A DNA stretch of 64,000 bases, from assembly GCF_043290135.1 (NCBI RefSeq), contig NC_134709.1, positions 69,926,456 to 69,990,455 on the forward strand, read 5' to 3'. A program made the position numbers and the translations under genes. This DNA comes from Rhipicephalus microplus (taxonomy: Eukaryota > Arthropoda > Arachnida > Ixodida > Ixodidae). Every line of letters begins with the position of its first letter. Within the stretch, counting starts at the first letter, position 1. This document shows positions 50,353-61,035 of this stretch, in pieces. The notes beneath the pieces were generated by a model. It searched no databases, was not told the DNA's origin, and saw nothing but the letters and a program-made list of their open reading frames with translations.

Positions 50353-50383
<31 letters not shown>

Positions 50384-50440
50384 GATAGATAGATAGATGA
50401 TAGATAGATAGATGGATAGATAGATAGATAGATAGATACT
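50150..50440 (+). repeat. Second repeat type with a (GATA)n/(GATGATA)n tail
   Basis: AT-rich sequence (tcatgacattcacgacatc, ataccaagtttggtattgat, ggtcaggagagctaaaag) leads into GATA units from about 50301 to 50440, interrupted by gatgata words. The upstream sequence does not match the other (GATA)n-tailed family, so a different repeat ends in the same microsatellite. Confidence 0.65.
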
Positions 50441-52311
50441 CTTTCTAAGAATACGGATTTTTGTTTGTATGAGCTACTAATGACACTAGTTTATTTCGCA
50501 AACGATTGCGGGGAAGCTCTTTAGTTTTTTTTAGTATTCAGACGAATTGTTTTAAAGATAGAACTCGTACGAAGTTGATTGTGCACGTTGAGTTTAGGGG
50601 TTATTTGAGAAAAAATGTCTTGAGGACATAGGTTTACTTATGCGGAAGATTAAGTAACACTCCGGAAAATAGGTGAAAATGAAGGGAATGGGTGCATTGA
50701 AACTGAGGGCACTTTTCTTGAGAGTCGCTGAGAGCACTGCGGCACTGGCGCAGCAGATTTAAATTAAGCACTTCCTTCTTTGTGGCCTCTGAGATTCGCT
50801 TGTGTATTGAGACGAAACAGCAGGTGTACTGAACACAGTATACAGAAGAGAACACGAACGTATGAAGTGGGAGTGCCCCAATCACACAGCGACGTTTTGT
50901 ACTGGGGTTGCTTTAGCTTTTTTATTGCAATGGCCACCTTATGAATGAGAGCGATAGGTACACAGGAAGCTTTATTGTTTGCTTGGCGGTGAGATCCTTA
51001 GAGATAAATAGGGTCACTGTTTATTAACAGAGTATCTAAGCTTGCTCTTCGAGCGTGGTCGGAACAAAGGTAATGATCATGTGAAAATGTAGCCTAAGCG
51101 TGTATTCGATGCGATTGCGAGACCGCGATGTACGAAGTAGAAAACATTCTCCACAGCAAACCGTAAAAGAATCTAGTTTCGTGCTGTAGAAGCTGGCACC
51201 TTGCTCTTTTTTAGTAAGATTGTGCAACACGGACAAGTAATCGATGCGTCAACACAGAAACGCTTCCAAGTCTAAAGAAATGCTTACTGTTGACGTACAT
51301 CCTGGCTTGAAAGTTTACAAAATAATAGGTTCAAATAAAGGAGGAGAGAATACTGAATGAAGATACTGATCCTATAAACACAAAAAGGAAAGGCGCACAA
51401 GAAGTGGCATGGTATAGAAGTTAGAAAAAATATGGCATCGCGACGGAATCAGTGCTAACGTCATCTAGCGCGCTGGCCGTGTTGATTTCAGAGACCAGGG
51501 GTGATGAGATTTCGCTGCGTATTCGACCACTTCTATATACGAGGGGGTGCCGTTGTTGTTCTTTTCAAGAATGTGTCATTTTGCATACAAATATAAGTTT
51601 GAGTTAGAATTTTACTCAGCTTTTACATTTCAGGGAACTTATTATGAACACTGCTGACATTGTGTGCAGTAGAGATGTCTAGCACCGCACGTCTGGCCAT
51701 AGTGACGGAGAAAGATGTCATAAATAGTTCCAGTCAAGTCGTCACCCTAAGCGTTTTAGCGGTATTGCTTTCAAAGTGTCATGTGGCAAAGTCTCTTTCC
51801 ATATATATTGTTACGATGATAAACAGCATGGATGGGAGCAACAGCGGAAAATGCGAGTGCTTGTTACGAGCGTGTAAACGTAACTGTTTACTTTCTCGGG
51901 CACGTATGAACACATAACCACAATGGTGCATTATCAGGCAGGGCAAACACACGAAACGACATTGTTTGCTGATATAATGAACCCCGTCCACCGCTGCTGA
52001 GTGTGGGAGCCACAGCCATTCATTCGGCCAGGCGTGTGACAGAAAGCCGGAATATTTGTGGGTGAAAGCAAAACATACGTACATGTCTTACCATTGTGCC
52101 AGCAGAATACCTTTGGAAGAATGCGCCTTTCTTTAATTCATGATCCGCTGCTTTCGGAACTACGTGGTGACAAACATTAGCTTGGATTCCTCTCTGTCAC
52201 TAGGCTGTATTACATCTTCAGCATCCAAACAGCTCATTTGAATAAAGGAAGAAAAAATCTCTAGGGCTCATTGTGTGTTTGCCACAACGAGAACAAGCTT
52301 TCTTGATATAC
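50441..52311. other. No recognisable gene
   Basis: Anonymous short frames on both strands (for example 50634-50885 minus, 51660-51917 plus, 51779-52084 minus). No motif or dispersed repeat is seen. Confidence 0.45.
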
Positions 52312-52740
52312 GTTTATTAACATGAAGGAGGAGGACAAGAATAACAAGAGAGAAGGTAGGGAGCTAAACCAGGCACATGCCCGGTTTGCTACCATACGCT
52401 GGGGGAATGGGAAGGGGGCATAAATATGAGAAAGAGAGAGAGAGGAAAGAGAAGAGAAAGAGAAAAAAATTGTCAGTCAATGGGCTGGTGCGTATGCGGC
52501 GGTGGCACTACACAAAGGTTAAAGGTGTTCACATAGGCCTGTAGTTCTCAAAAGGTGCAAGACGGCTTTGACTGCTTTTCGAGCCGGCGAAAGGTGAGGA
52601 CGGTGTTCCAGTAGCGTCTGCATAGAGAGTGGCCGATCCGCCAATTGTCGCAATGCATCCGAAAGCTTCTGTCTTTCAGAGGCAAATCGAGGGCAATGGC
52701 ATATGAAGTCAAGAAAGGTATATAGGCAACGTCTATTGTG
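52312..52740 (-). mobile_element. I-like LINE 3' end: ORF2 C-terminus and 3' UTR
   Basis: On the minus strand an uninterrupted frame from about 52740 encodes the C-terminus: ICHCPRFASERQKLSDALRQ, LADRPLSMQTLLEHRP and ARKAVKAVLHLLRTTGLCEH, stopping with TAA at 52521-52519. The pyrimidine-rich 3' UTR follows, with the ggtagcaaaccgggcatg core, and ends near 52312 with ttaataaacg, which contains an AATAAA signal. The 5' truncation point (about 52740) touches a SINE-like head. The surviving frame is intact, unlike the other copies, so the fragment may be fairly young. Confidence 0.82.
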
Positions 52741-52935
52741 CCATTTGAGCCTGTCGTAATATTAAAAACAGGTGAGAAGGATGTAAAGTGTATGAAAAGA
52801 CAAGTGGCCGCCGGCTGGGAGCAAACCTGTGAACTTCGCATCACCCACTCTGTGGCGTTACCAACTGAGCAGTGGTTCACACCTCGTCCACCTGGAGGGA
52901 ATTACGAGCGTGAAAACTTAGGGAAGGTTAGTCAG
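52741..52935 (-). mobile_element. Third tRNA-like SINE type
   Basis: On the minus strand, a tRNA-like head with ctgctcagttggtaacgcc (box A region 52871-52861, one mismatch), gtgatgcgaagttcacagg and a degenerate box B (ggtttgctccc, 52827-52817), then cagccggcggccacttg and a tail with cttttcatacactttaca...cttctcacctgttttt. Head and tail differ from both other SINE types here. Only one copy is present, so the assignment rests on its tRNA-like features. Confidence 0.6.
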
Positions 52936-53173
52936 CGCCCCGCATAGCCATGAGGGTGAGTGGAGAACACTTTAGCTTTTCTTTCCTTGACTTTATGTGC
53001 TCCTGAATTTATTTGGTTGCGTTCAGTGATGAAATGCGACTCTCACAAAAATATTCCGCTTCTTCCGTTTAAGAACGAATTAGGTTAAAAACTATATTAA
53101 GAAGGAGGGGAAATGGTCACATACCTGATTTCCTGACATTTACCTGGTTTAGACAAAAAGGCAGTAGGATTTC

Positions 53174-53970
53174 AGGGGCGAAGCTCCTTAAAGCGGCACC
53201 CGTTCGTCCCTCGTCGTAGTGGTAGTGCGTAACCAGTCTTACGTTTTGACCTGCAAGGTGGTGCCGGTGGGAGATTTCTCCTGTGCGTTGTTGAACAATA
53301 AAAAACTCGCACCGTGTGCGTTAACTAAAAGCCGAATTCTCCTGTACCTCATTCTCCATTAGCAGCCATTAGCATATACATTGAGCACTATCTGACAAGA
53401 TAGGGTTGCTACGTTATACTCGCTCGGCGTAAACTCCTTGGTTTTACAAAGGTTTAGCAAGCGTTGGGCCACAGTGCCATGAATACAGTGAACTAGTATA
53501 CACCATGAACTCGAGGTGGTTAAAGGTGGGAAGTCGACATGAAGCGTAAGTCGCAAGAAAGTTTGCGTGTGCCACCCCTTGTTTAGTCCTTGAAATGTCC
53601 GCAGGATGGCGGCGTTTCTATATGCGGAATATATGATGAAAAGATGCGAGATGGTAGTATTTGCAGCGATGACTAGATGGACGAATGAACACACAGACAG
53701 GTGAATGGACGTACGCCCGGATGGCTGCACGGACGGATGGATGCACGGGCGGATGGATGCATAAATGGAAGTAAGGGCGGATGCATGGACGAACGCAAGG
53801 ACGGACGCACGGATGGACGCGCGGACGCATGAACAGACGCACGCACGGACAGGCGGAAGGATGCACGAATGGTCACAGAGATGGACGCATGGACGGACGG
53901 AAGCAAGAACGAATGGACGGACGGATGCTTCGCTCCTCTCTCCATCATTCACCCCGTGTATATGCAGCCA
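53174..53970 (+). mobile_element. T-element copy 7 (long form)
   Basis: Start aggggcgaagctccttaaagcgg; the body has the same blocks as copies 2 and 5 (gcgttgttgaacaataaaa, tactcgctcggcgtaaactcc, ccatgaactcgaggtgg, gtccgcaggatggcgg); GGAC-type core about 53680-53925; end acggatgcttcgctcctctctccatcattcaccccgtgtatatgcagcca, then six T. A 220-codon minus-strand frame crosses the whole element into its right flank; its Arg/Pro/Val/Cys-rich middle is the minisatellite, so I do not treat it as a gene. Confidence 0.87.
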
Positions 53971-56900
53971 TTTTTTCTCCAGAACTAGAGAAGGCAAGAG
54001 CAAGAAAGAGAGGTGAATCATAGTACTCTCAACAGTTTATTTGTCCTTTATTTACACGCGAAATCTGTACGAGATCAAATGTAAGGAAAGCCCCAATAAA
54101 GTTGAGACGACGCACTGACTAGAAGCGTGTATTTTTTCGGAAATATTGTCACAAATATGTTTACGATATTGCTGCCCTGTCTTTGAAAGTATCTAAAAAA
54201 TAATAGTGCTGTTCACTGCACGTAAACATAAAATACAGCACAAAAAATAAAAAGGTATAGCGGTCTATCTATTTGTTTTCTATTCCTGGCTTTGATATCA
54301 TGTGCTCCTCTAACATAGTGTTCTGTGGGGCGTCATTCTAAGGCGCAAGTATACAAAACCCCTGTAGTTTCAGATAAAGTAACATCCCTGTTTTTTTTTT
54401 GTCTGTGTAACACCTCACGAAAGAAAGGTAGTTTCATCTCTGTAAACAAAATAAAAAAATAAGGAAAGTCTGAATGCATCCCAGAAAAAGCAAATCGAAC
54501 GGTTGAATTCAACGATTGCCTATCGCTCGATGGTAAATCGATGAACCCTGCTTTCTGAACCTCCCAACTTACTGCCACTCCTAATGTACGGGTGGGGCTG
54601 TAAGAGAAGATGCAAAACGGGAGGGGTCCAAGCACTCCCGCCTTAGACCTTGGTGCACGTTCACCAAGCGTTACAGTGGTCTCCATCCACCAGTTTAACT
54701 CAGAAAGAAAAAAAAAAAACGTTTACGAGGTAGCCACCCGTGGCACAATCGCGAGAAGGTCTGCCTGCTGATCGAAGTAGGCGTTACTTATGGTCCTCGT
54801 TAAACCGAAAGCCTGACTCACTGCTTCGCAGGGAGACTAAATTTGCTGGTAGTTACTGGCAGGGAAGCTTGACGAGTTCTTGTGCAGGTTATGTACATAG
54901 ATTCGTTCGTGACGTTGTCAGCTTGAAAGGGAAGACGTTGATGACATGCGACATCCAGAATGATGACATTCGATGACAGGAGACGTTGAAAGGGACGACA
55001 TGCGATCGGGTTACGAGGAGGAGTTGCAACCCACTTGGTGTTTCACATATTCTTCTAGCATTTAGATTTCGCTCATAATCAGTTCGGTTCTGTTCTAACT
55101 GTTTTGCTGTGGAGAGGTTGAGGTCAATATTACCTTGACTACTCCATATGAATAAGTTCTGCAACGAATAAAAAAAGGATAATACTGAGCTGGACTCTAA
55201 AATTGACAATAAAAAGCATGATAGCACACTGAAACCAGTTGAAATATCATACCAATGCACAGTTTGGTCACAGCAGTTCACACTGTCATAAACTGTTCAC
55301 CCACACACCTTTCTTTTCTACTGTCAGTATATGCACAAGCACATTTCATATCATTGGTTGTCTATCACAGGCGCGTATCCAGTCCGGTCTTCAATAAGAA
55401 GTCTGTCACGAACATGTCTTCATATTTCTACTGAGGGGTAGGAAAATACGTTACCCGGCTAAGCAGTGTGCTTCTGCTTAATCGGTATTTACCACTAATA
55501 CCGAGCCACCTGATCTGCAGACTATATTCAAAACATGTACGTTTACGACAAATATAGTTGCAATAATACGTATCATAATAAATATGGGTATTACCAGATA
55601 CTCTTGCGCTTCATAGCACAGAACATATCTGTCCTGTGCTATCTGTATATGTTTATATCTGGAGACTACGTGGTGTAGGAGTAGAATATTGCAGCTTTTG
55701 TTTACATTATTTACCGAGTCAGTACATCAGTATTTCAAATTATTATAGGACGCGTCCATTGCATGTTTTATCATTCTGGCACTGGTTATCAGTGAACTTT
55801 GTTATAACAAAGATAGTGGCACTATCCCGTGCGTTTGAATCCTGAAATATATGTCTATTCAAACGGACGATGAAAACAAAGAACTTAGCTTATATGCTAG
55901 AGTGTTGCTGAACTCAACTTTGCTGGATTGCACACGTTCCGCTTGTTTTCTGGAGCAATGCCATAAAACTTGGTGCACAAATTAGAAGTCAACACTAAAG
56001 GTGCAGAAATTACAGTTGCAAGTAACACAGTAATACCTTTCTCCTTCATGTTTTTACTGATAGCCTACGCTATTTGTGAAATTCCAAGAAACACCTCACA
56101 CACTGAATAGCTAGTATTAAACATTGCTTCCACGGCTTCCATGGACTGTTTCTCCCATGGAAGCACTTTGCGGAAATGGCTTCAGCACAATCATTGGCGA
56201 AACGAATACAACGTCAGGAAACAAATAAATGCAAGAGCACAAGTGAAATAAACAAAAAAAAACCAGCACCAGCAAACACCAACAAGGCAGACAACATGTA
56301 CTTACAAGTTCTGCGTGTCTCTCTTGCGGGTATTTGTTTCTGGTGGTGATTTGTTATGTTAAGATGAAGTAACCTGCCCAGAAAGATGTGTTCATAATAG
56401 CACCCCTTTGACGTGGATTATTCAAAGAGTATTACTTTTATTAAATGAGTAGATTTCTTGAAGTGAAGTAGCCAACTGGGCTATTTGGAACATACTCATC
56501 CCAAGCAGCGCTGATCGTGATGAGTATGGTACAACTAGCCCAATTCGCTACGCGATGAGCAAGTTTCCGGTGAAGGCACATATTATTATTGCCATATTAT
56601 TATCAATATATGCTTATAATGGCATGCTCACTACACTAGACAGACCTATACCGTCATTCTACAACAATCTGTGTACACGTTTTCCTTGTATTTACGTGTC
56701 CGAACTCTTCCGCAGCTTAAAAAATAACTAATAATAGTTACGAGGTTTTATTTCCCAAATGTTGAAGTTTGAGAGATCTGCCAGAATCAGGTCGCTTATA
56801 AGCATCAATTTCTTCTTGGGTGCATTGATAAGGTGGCGCTCTGCCCCACGATAGCAACTGCGCTCAAACAATGTTTTCACAGAGCAAGGGCCTTGGTATA

Positions 56901-57050
56901 CCCTCTGGCGTAGAGAGAGAAATCTAACAGTGTGTGTGGTCATTGGCATCAAGAATGCAAAAACAAACCTCCAATACAAAGAAAAAAAAATTGCCCGCAG
57001 CTTCCCTCGGGGGAACACTGAGGAGGATGCGGACCATATAATTGGTTAAC
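53971..57050. other. No recognisable gene
   Basis: Anonymous frames (54333-54686 and 54889-55281 minus; 56728-57018 minus) lack domains. A 10-bp stem-loop (gcttccatgg/ccatggaagc) occurs at 56135-56164. No dispersed repeat of the window is seen here. Confidence 0.45.
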
Positions 57051-57182
57051 GGGGTGTTAAAGTGCGACTTACTTGGGTCGATGGCTAAATTGGTTAACGT
57101 GGTTGTGAAATGGGGTGTTAAATTGCGACTTACTTGGGTCGATGGCTAAATTGGTTAACGTGGTTGTAGGAGGGGGTGTTAA
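57051..57182. repeat. 61-bp tandem repeat, just over two copies
   Basis: Unit 57051-57111 (ggggtgttaaagtgcgactt...ggttgtgaaat) is repeated at 57112-57172 with very few changes, and a third copy begins at 57173 (ggggtgttaaatg). It borders the GC-rich block that follows. Confidence 0.93.
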
Positions 57183-57672
57183 ATGAGTGAACACGTACAC
57201 ACGTATGCGAAAGGGCGGCGCTGGTCGAAGGGACGTCGATCATTGTGTTTGTGGATTCGTTGGAATTCATTTCACCGCGACCTTGGACGTCGACGCGCCG
57301 TACAAACCAACCGACGAGCGGCAACTGAGCGAGCGAGCGCCGACCTTGAGTATATATACAGCACGACGGCGCATGCACTGTCAGCTGTTGAATGTTCTCG
57401 AAGCGCGACGCCACATGCGCGTCCACTGGAGAATCAGGAGAATTGTAGATGTCGAACGCGGTGTGTAGAGGAGGAAGGGTGCACAGATGGTGGAGGAGTG
57501 AAGCGCGCGCGGTGTGTAGAGGAGGAAGGGATGCACAGATGGTGGAAGAGTGGGCGACGGCGCGACGGCGCATGCGCGCGCGTCAGCTGTCGAATGTTCG
57601 AGAAGCGGTGTGGACGGCGCGGACGGCGCGGACGGCGCACTACAAGGCGCGAGTATAAGATGCTCCGCATCT
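57183..57672 (+). repeat. GC-rich, CpG-rich block with internal duplications and a TATA-like box
   Basis: About 490 bases markedly richer in G+C and CpG than the surroundings. A TATA-like word (gagtatatatacagc, about 57347) is followed by cgacggcgcatgc. Internal direct repeats: gtgtagaggaggaaggg...gcacagatggtgga (57462 and 57510), gacggcgcatgc...tcagctgt.gaatgttc.cgaagcg (57366 and 57565), and a ggacggcgc triplet near 57612. It ends with tataagatgctccgcatctaaa, itself a small palindrome. It could be the 5' region or promoter of a transposon. All three frames stay open over parts of it because of composition, so no protein is claimed. Confidence 0.55.
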
Positions 57673-58310
57673 AAAACAGTGGGCAATAGCTCTAAATTTC
57701 TCCACTTTTGCGTACTTTTTCGTTCTCGCCTGCTCACGTTGGTATAAATGAAGTGCAAAACACTGTGTTACGCATGAGGTGTCCACAGTGTTACACATTG
57801 CGGATATGTTTCTTACGTGATCTCACGACTACCGGCGAAAATAAGTTTCGAATAGGTTACACTTGCAGCGTCCAAGCAATGAAGTCGCCAAGTCGCTCAT
57901 CCATTACTCGTGCGAAAGCTGTGTCGACCGCGTGAAAAATGGAAGCCAGGAATCTTGTTATAGTTTTTCCTTGTCGCAACTTTGACGTTAGCTGCTAACT
58001 TCATTTAAGGTTGGCGTTGTGCTATCTTACGCCTTACCTCCCTTACATTATCGGGCCTGCGTCATTCGTAGCAAGTTCAAAGTTTCTTCGATCAGGACCA
58101 ACAGGGTCGCAGCAGGAAATGAAGGGTACCTTGATACGAAACTGTATATATCGACCAATTCCTGTTAACACTTGCGTGGGCCGCGAGGTGGCAACATAAG
58201 GTGGGTGCTCAGCGTTATGCGCGAAACCTGGTGCAGCTGTTCCTGAATAGCCCCCCCATTGGTCCGACTTGCTTCCAGTTCTGTGATATAGTGATGCAGT
58301 ATAATTGAAT
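57673..58310. other. No recognisable gene
   Basis: Short anonymous frames only (57708-57935 and 58011-58199 plus). A C-run (ccccccc) is at about 58250. Confidence 0.45.
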
Positions 58311-58430
58311 GGGATCGCGCAAGTATAAGTTATATTCCCGGCAAAAAGAAAAGAAGAAGAGACTGAAAAGAAATATGTGTCATGTGTTTTTTTTGTTTGT
58401 TACAGCCCACACGGTGTAATGTTCACGAAA
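58311..58430 (+). repeat. Short dispersed repeat shared with 63756-63880
   Basis: Both segments read agtataagttatattc...aaaaag..gagactgaaaa...atgtg....gcgttttttttg..gttagcccacac..gtaatgttcac, with moderate divergence. Here it directly precedes the reverse-transcriptase fragment; at 63.8 kb it precedes the terminal palindrome region. Family unknown. Confidence 0.65.
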
Positions 58431-58469
58431 ATGTTCGCACTGTTACCTTTCTATGTGATCCTCTTTTTT

Positions 58470-59228
58470 GTGTGTGTGAGCACAGAAGACTGCCAAACCT
58501 CGTCTCATTACAGCTAGCGTGGCGTTCCCCAGGGCGGCATACTCAGTCCGGTCCTGTTGAATCTTACTCTATCTGCCCTCACTCAGCAGCTGCCATGCAC
58601 AGTTAGACTATCTATGTACGTGGTTGATCTCTGCGTTCGGACGTCCACCATAACACGCCCGCAGTTGCGAGCGAGGATTTAACGAGCTGCCGCTCGAACA
58701 GCCTGTTGCCTATGAATTCGAGGTTTCGAAATTTCTTCTGAGAAACGCTACCTGGTGGATTTCACGCGCAAACCTATGAATAATTACGGCATAAACATTT
58801 AGTGGCAAACTATACCGTACATTCGATCATACAGGTTCCTTGGTATCAACATGTATCGTGCCTCAAAAAGCGGTTAATCGGCATATGCCTTTTTTTTAAG
58901 TTTCTCGCAGGGAAGACTTGGGGAATGTGACCCAGTGCAGTGATAAAGCTGTAGAGGGTATTTTTTCGGCTTTCTGGGGTACAGCTTGCTCGCATTAACC
59001 AACGTAAATAAAACACACCTGCGAATATAACAAAGTGATCAGATTCGAGCACCCCGAATTCGCTTAGGCCTGCCTGTTAGCGCATCGACGGTGGCTTTTA
59101 TAGCGATCGCTGGAGACCACTTCGTCACGACGCTTATTGACGTTGAAGCAATCAGGATGCATATAAGACATCTTGCTCGGGCTCCCCGCCAGCTCCTAGT
59201 CTCTGTACCAGCCGACAGAGCACGCACC
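58470..59228 (+). mobile_element. I-like LINE reverse-transcriptase fragment
   Basis: In the plus strand: FVCVSTEDCQTSSHYS, a TAG stop, then motif B in RGVPQGGILSPVLFNLTLSA (about 58521-58580). The catalytic box reads YVVD at 58617-58628 in place of YADD, so the first catalytic Asp is lost. FTRKPMNNYGIN and IPYIRSYRFLGIN follow (to about 58850). After frameshifts come LKKRLIGICLF, FLAGKTWG, RGYFFGFLGYSLL, RIRLGLPVSASTVAFIAIA and RMHIRHLARAPRQLL (about 59140-59200). The reading breaks at about 59228, where a minus-strand SINE begins. The RNase H part of the same kind of element resumes at 60246. The element is dead by stops, frameshifts and active-site loss. Confidence 0.86.
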
Positions 59229-59425
59229 TTTTTACAGCGAAACCTGTTATGAGATGACTACTCGGGTAACGCGCAGTTGTCCGCCACCGCCGTAGGTGTC
59301 CATAACCACATCGAGCGAAATTATAAACCTAGCACAAATGAAACAGTGGTGCTCGAGCCCGGGTTCGCTGGGTGCCAGCCAAGTATTCTACCACTGAACT
59401 ACGCTGGTGCTTGTGGCTTACTGGA
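59229..59425 (-). mobile_element. tRNA-Gly-like SINE (second family), inserted at the LINE
   Basis: On the minus strand the head is gcgtagttcagtggtagaatac with a perfect box A (tagttcagtgg, 59401-59391), then ttggctggcacccagcg and a degraded box B (ggctcgagcac). The tail has ggttatggacacctacggcgg and ctcataacaggtttcgctgtaaaaa, matching the copy at 29328-29516. The tail abuts LINE coding sequence at about 59228, so the SINE arrived after the LINE. Confidence 0.78.
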
Positions 59426-60245
59426 AAACTGGCCTTAGGCAGGCTTGATGTCGGGGAAGCAATAGCGTTAATAAAGCATATAAAACTTTTTAAAACAGCG
59501 AAAAAGCAGCCAGTCGTCGCGCAATGCGAATAGCGTAACGAGTGGACCGTCCAATGCTCCAACCCATTACAAAAGCTTGTTATTGTTCCCCTATTAACTG
59601 TGGTGCATACTCACTTCAGGTATAATTCTTGATCGTCGTCAGCCACTGCATGACCAATTCGCCCAAAATTTTTTGCAAGTATTCAGCTGATACCACGCTT
59701 CTCAGAAGAATGACGAAAAATAGCATAGCGAATGTCGGCCTACTAACCAAAAAAGTTATTATTATTGCCCTAGTGGGTATCAATCAAGTGTGTTAGTTAC
59801 CCAATAAGTGTTTTGAAAAATCTCTGAAAGGCCGCTCTTCTACCTTTCGCTGTGATTGTGCTGCACCTTTCGCGCATGCCTGGCGTGCTTTTTGCCAAAC
59901 GGTTGCCGCGTATCAGGAGTATTCGACAAATGCTTCTCGCCCGCCAGACGACCTTCAATTCTTGCGTGGTGTCCGACACTTTTTAGCATCAGACTGACGA
60001 TACTTGGTATCCGTGAAAAAGAGACACGTTGTGACCGGCTCTTATACAGCTTGCCTTGCTCCTGCTGAGAAGTAATGAGGCTCAACGCACGCTTGACTGA
60101 CAGATCTGTTATGCGGAACAGCTCAACTGCAGCCTAAGTAATACCTGAAACGACCACAACAATGAAACTTAGGACGTCTCCGCGGACGACGTCAGCAGCA
60201 CCAGAGCCTCCGGCGTTCGTTTCGCTGTAGGCTTTGTTATTTCAT
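59426..60245. other. Foreign DNA between the two halves of the LINE
   Basis: About 800 bases without LINE coding similarity. Frames at 59797-60085 (minus) are anonymous. Together with the SINE it replaces the part of ORF2 expected between the reverse transcriptase and the RNase H. Its origin is unclear. Confidence 0.4.
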
Positions 60246-61035
60246 TACAGATGAACAGGCAAAAAATGGGTTGTCATAAGTGACTCAAATGCAGCACTGA
60301 CATTCCTTCTGTCACTACTACACCGTGGTCGGCACGAGCAGCAGGTATTTGAGAGTGCAAAAGAGGCCCACCGCTTACTTGAAAAAAAGACGTGAAGTAA
60401 CAATTCAATGGCTCCCAAGACACTGTGGTATTATCGGCAAAGAACGGGCCAATCAAGCTGCTCGTTCACTCCATACAGAACACAATCAGATAATAATACC
60501 GCTCTCAAGGACTGACGCCGCAAGAAAGCTCCGCGTGCTTGCTCGCCAGTTCACCATGTCGCAATGGAACGAGCCGCGCTTCAAGCACGCACGGCTGTAT
60601 TCCTTGTCATCAACCACCAGTCTTCGAACTCCTCCAGGACTTCTATAAGGACTGTACCCTTTTGTGTAGTTACTGGTTGGGTGTCGCAAATTACGCACGC
60701 GTATGCGTTTCGCAAATTGATGGCCGACACCGCAACATGGGACCACTGTGGCAGCGTTGAAACGATTCGACATATTCTGTGTGAGTACCCACACAATATA
60801 GCTGTGCAAGCACTAGTGCTTGCACAGCTTTTTTGCTTTAAAGTGGCCTCTCAGAACGACTTGACCTCAACGTCCTGCGTGTGTGTTCATTTGTGTGTAT
60901 GAGCCTTTTTTGCATTTATTTATCTCTATTTTTTGGTTTTGTGTACAACCCCTACTTCCTTGCCCCTACGCAGGGTAGAAAACCAGTTACTTTTACCAGG
61001 TTAACTTCGAAGTATTTTCATTTTATCTATGTCTG
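60246..61035 (+). mobile_element. I-like LINE: RNase H, zinc-binding region, 3' UTR
   Basis: The RNase H starts mid-domain with KKWVVISDSNAALTFLLSLL (third acidic residue in SDSNAAL), then RREVTIQWLPRHCGIIGKER. The last acidic position is Asn (ANQAA where ADEAA is usual), so catalysis is lost. IPLSRTDAARKLRVLAR, RLYSL, TTSLRTPPG, then after frameshifts a LGVA..THAYAFR segment, MADTATWDHCG and ETIRHILCEYP follow. The C-terminal end is disrupted around the palindrome at 60800-60829. The 3' UTR core agggtagaaaaccagtt lies at about 60970. The first half of the RNase H domain, with the TDGS and AAEL motifs, is missing. Confidence 0.84.
60800..60829. repeat. Perfect 30-bp palindrome without spacer
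   Basis: agctgtgcaagcact is followed directly by agtgcttgcacagct. It falls in the C-terminal coding region of the LINE, where homology to other copies then stops. It may result from an inverted duplication at a break or from template switching. Confidence 0.95.

Noticed and set aside
50297..50440. CRISPR-like array
   Set aside because: The regular repeats are a tetranucleotide microsatellite with no spacers, and the genome is clearly eukaryotic.
53359..54021. A 220-codon minus-strand frame across T-element copy 7
   Set aside because: Its ends are partly alignable between T-element copies only because the DNA repeat is conserved. The start lies in unique flank and the middle is minisatellite. 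There is no conserved domain and the frame is broken in other copies.
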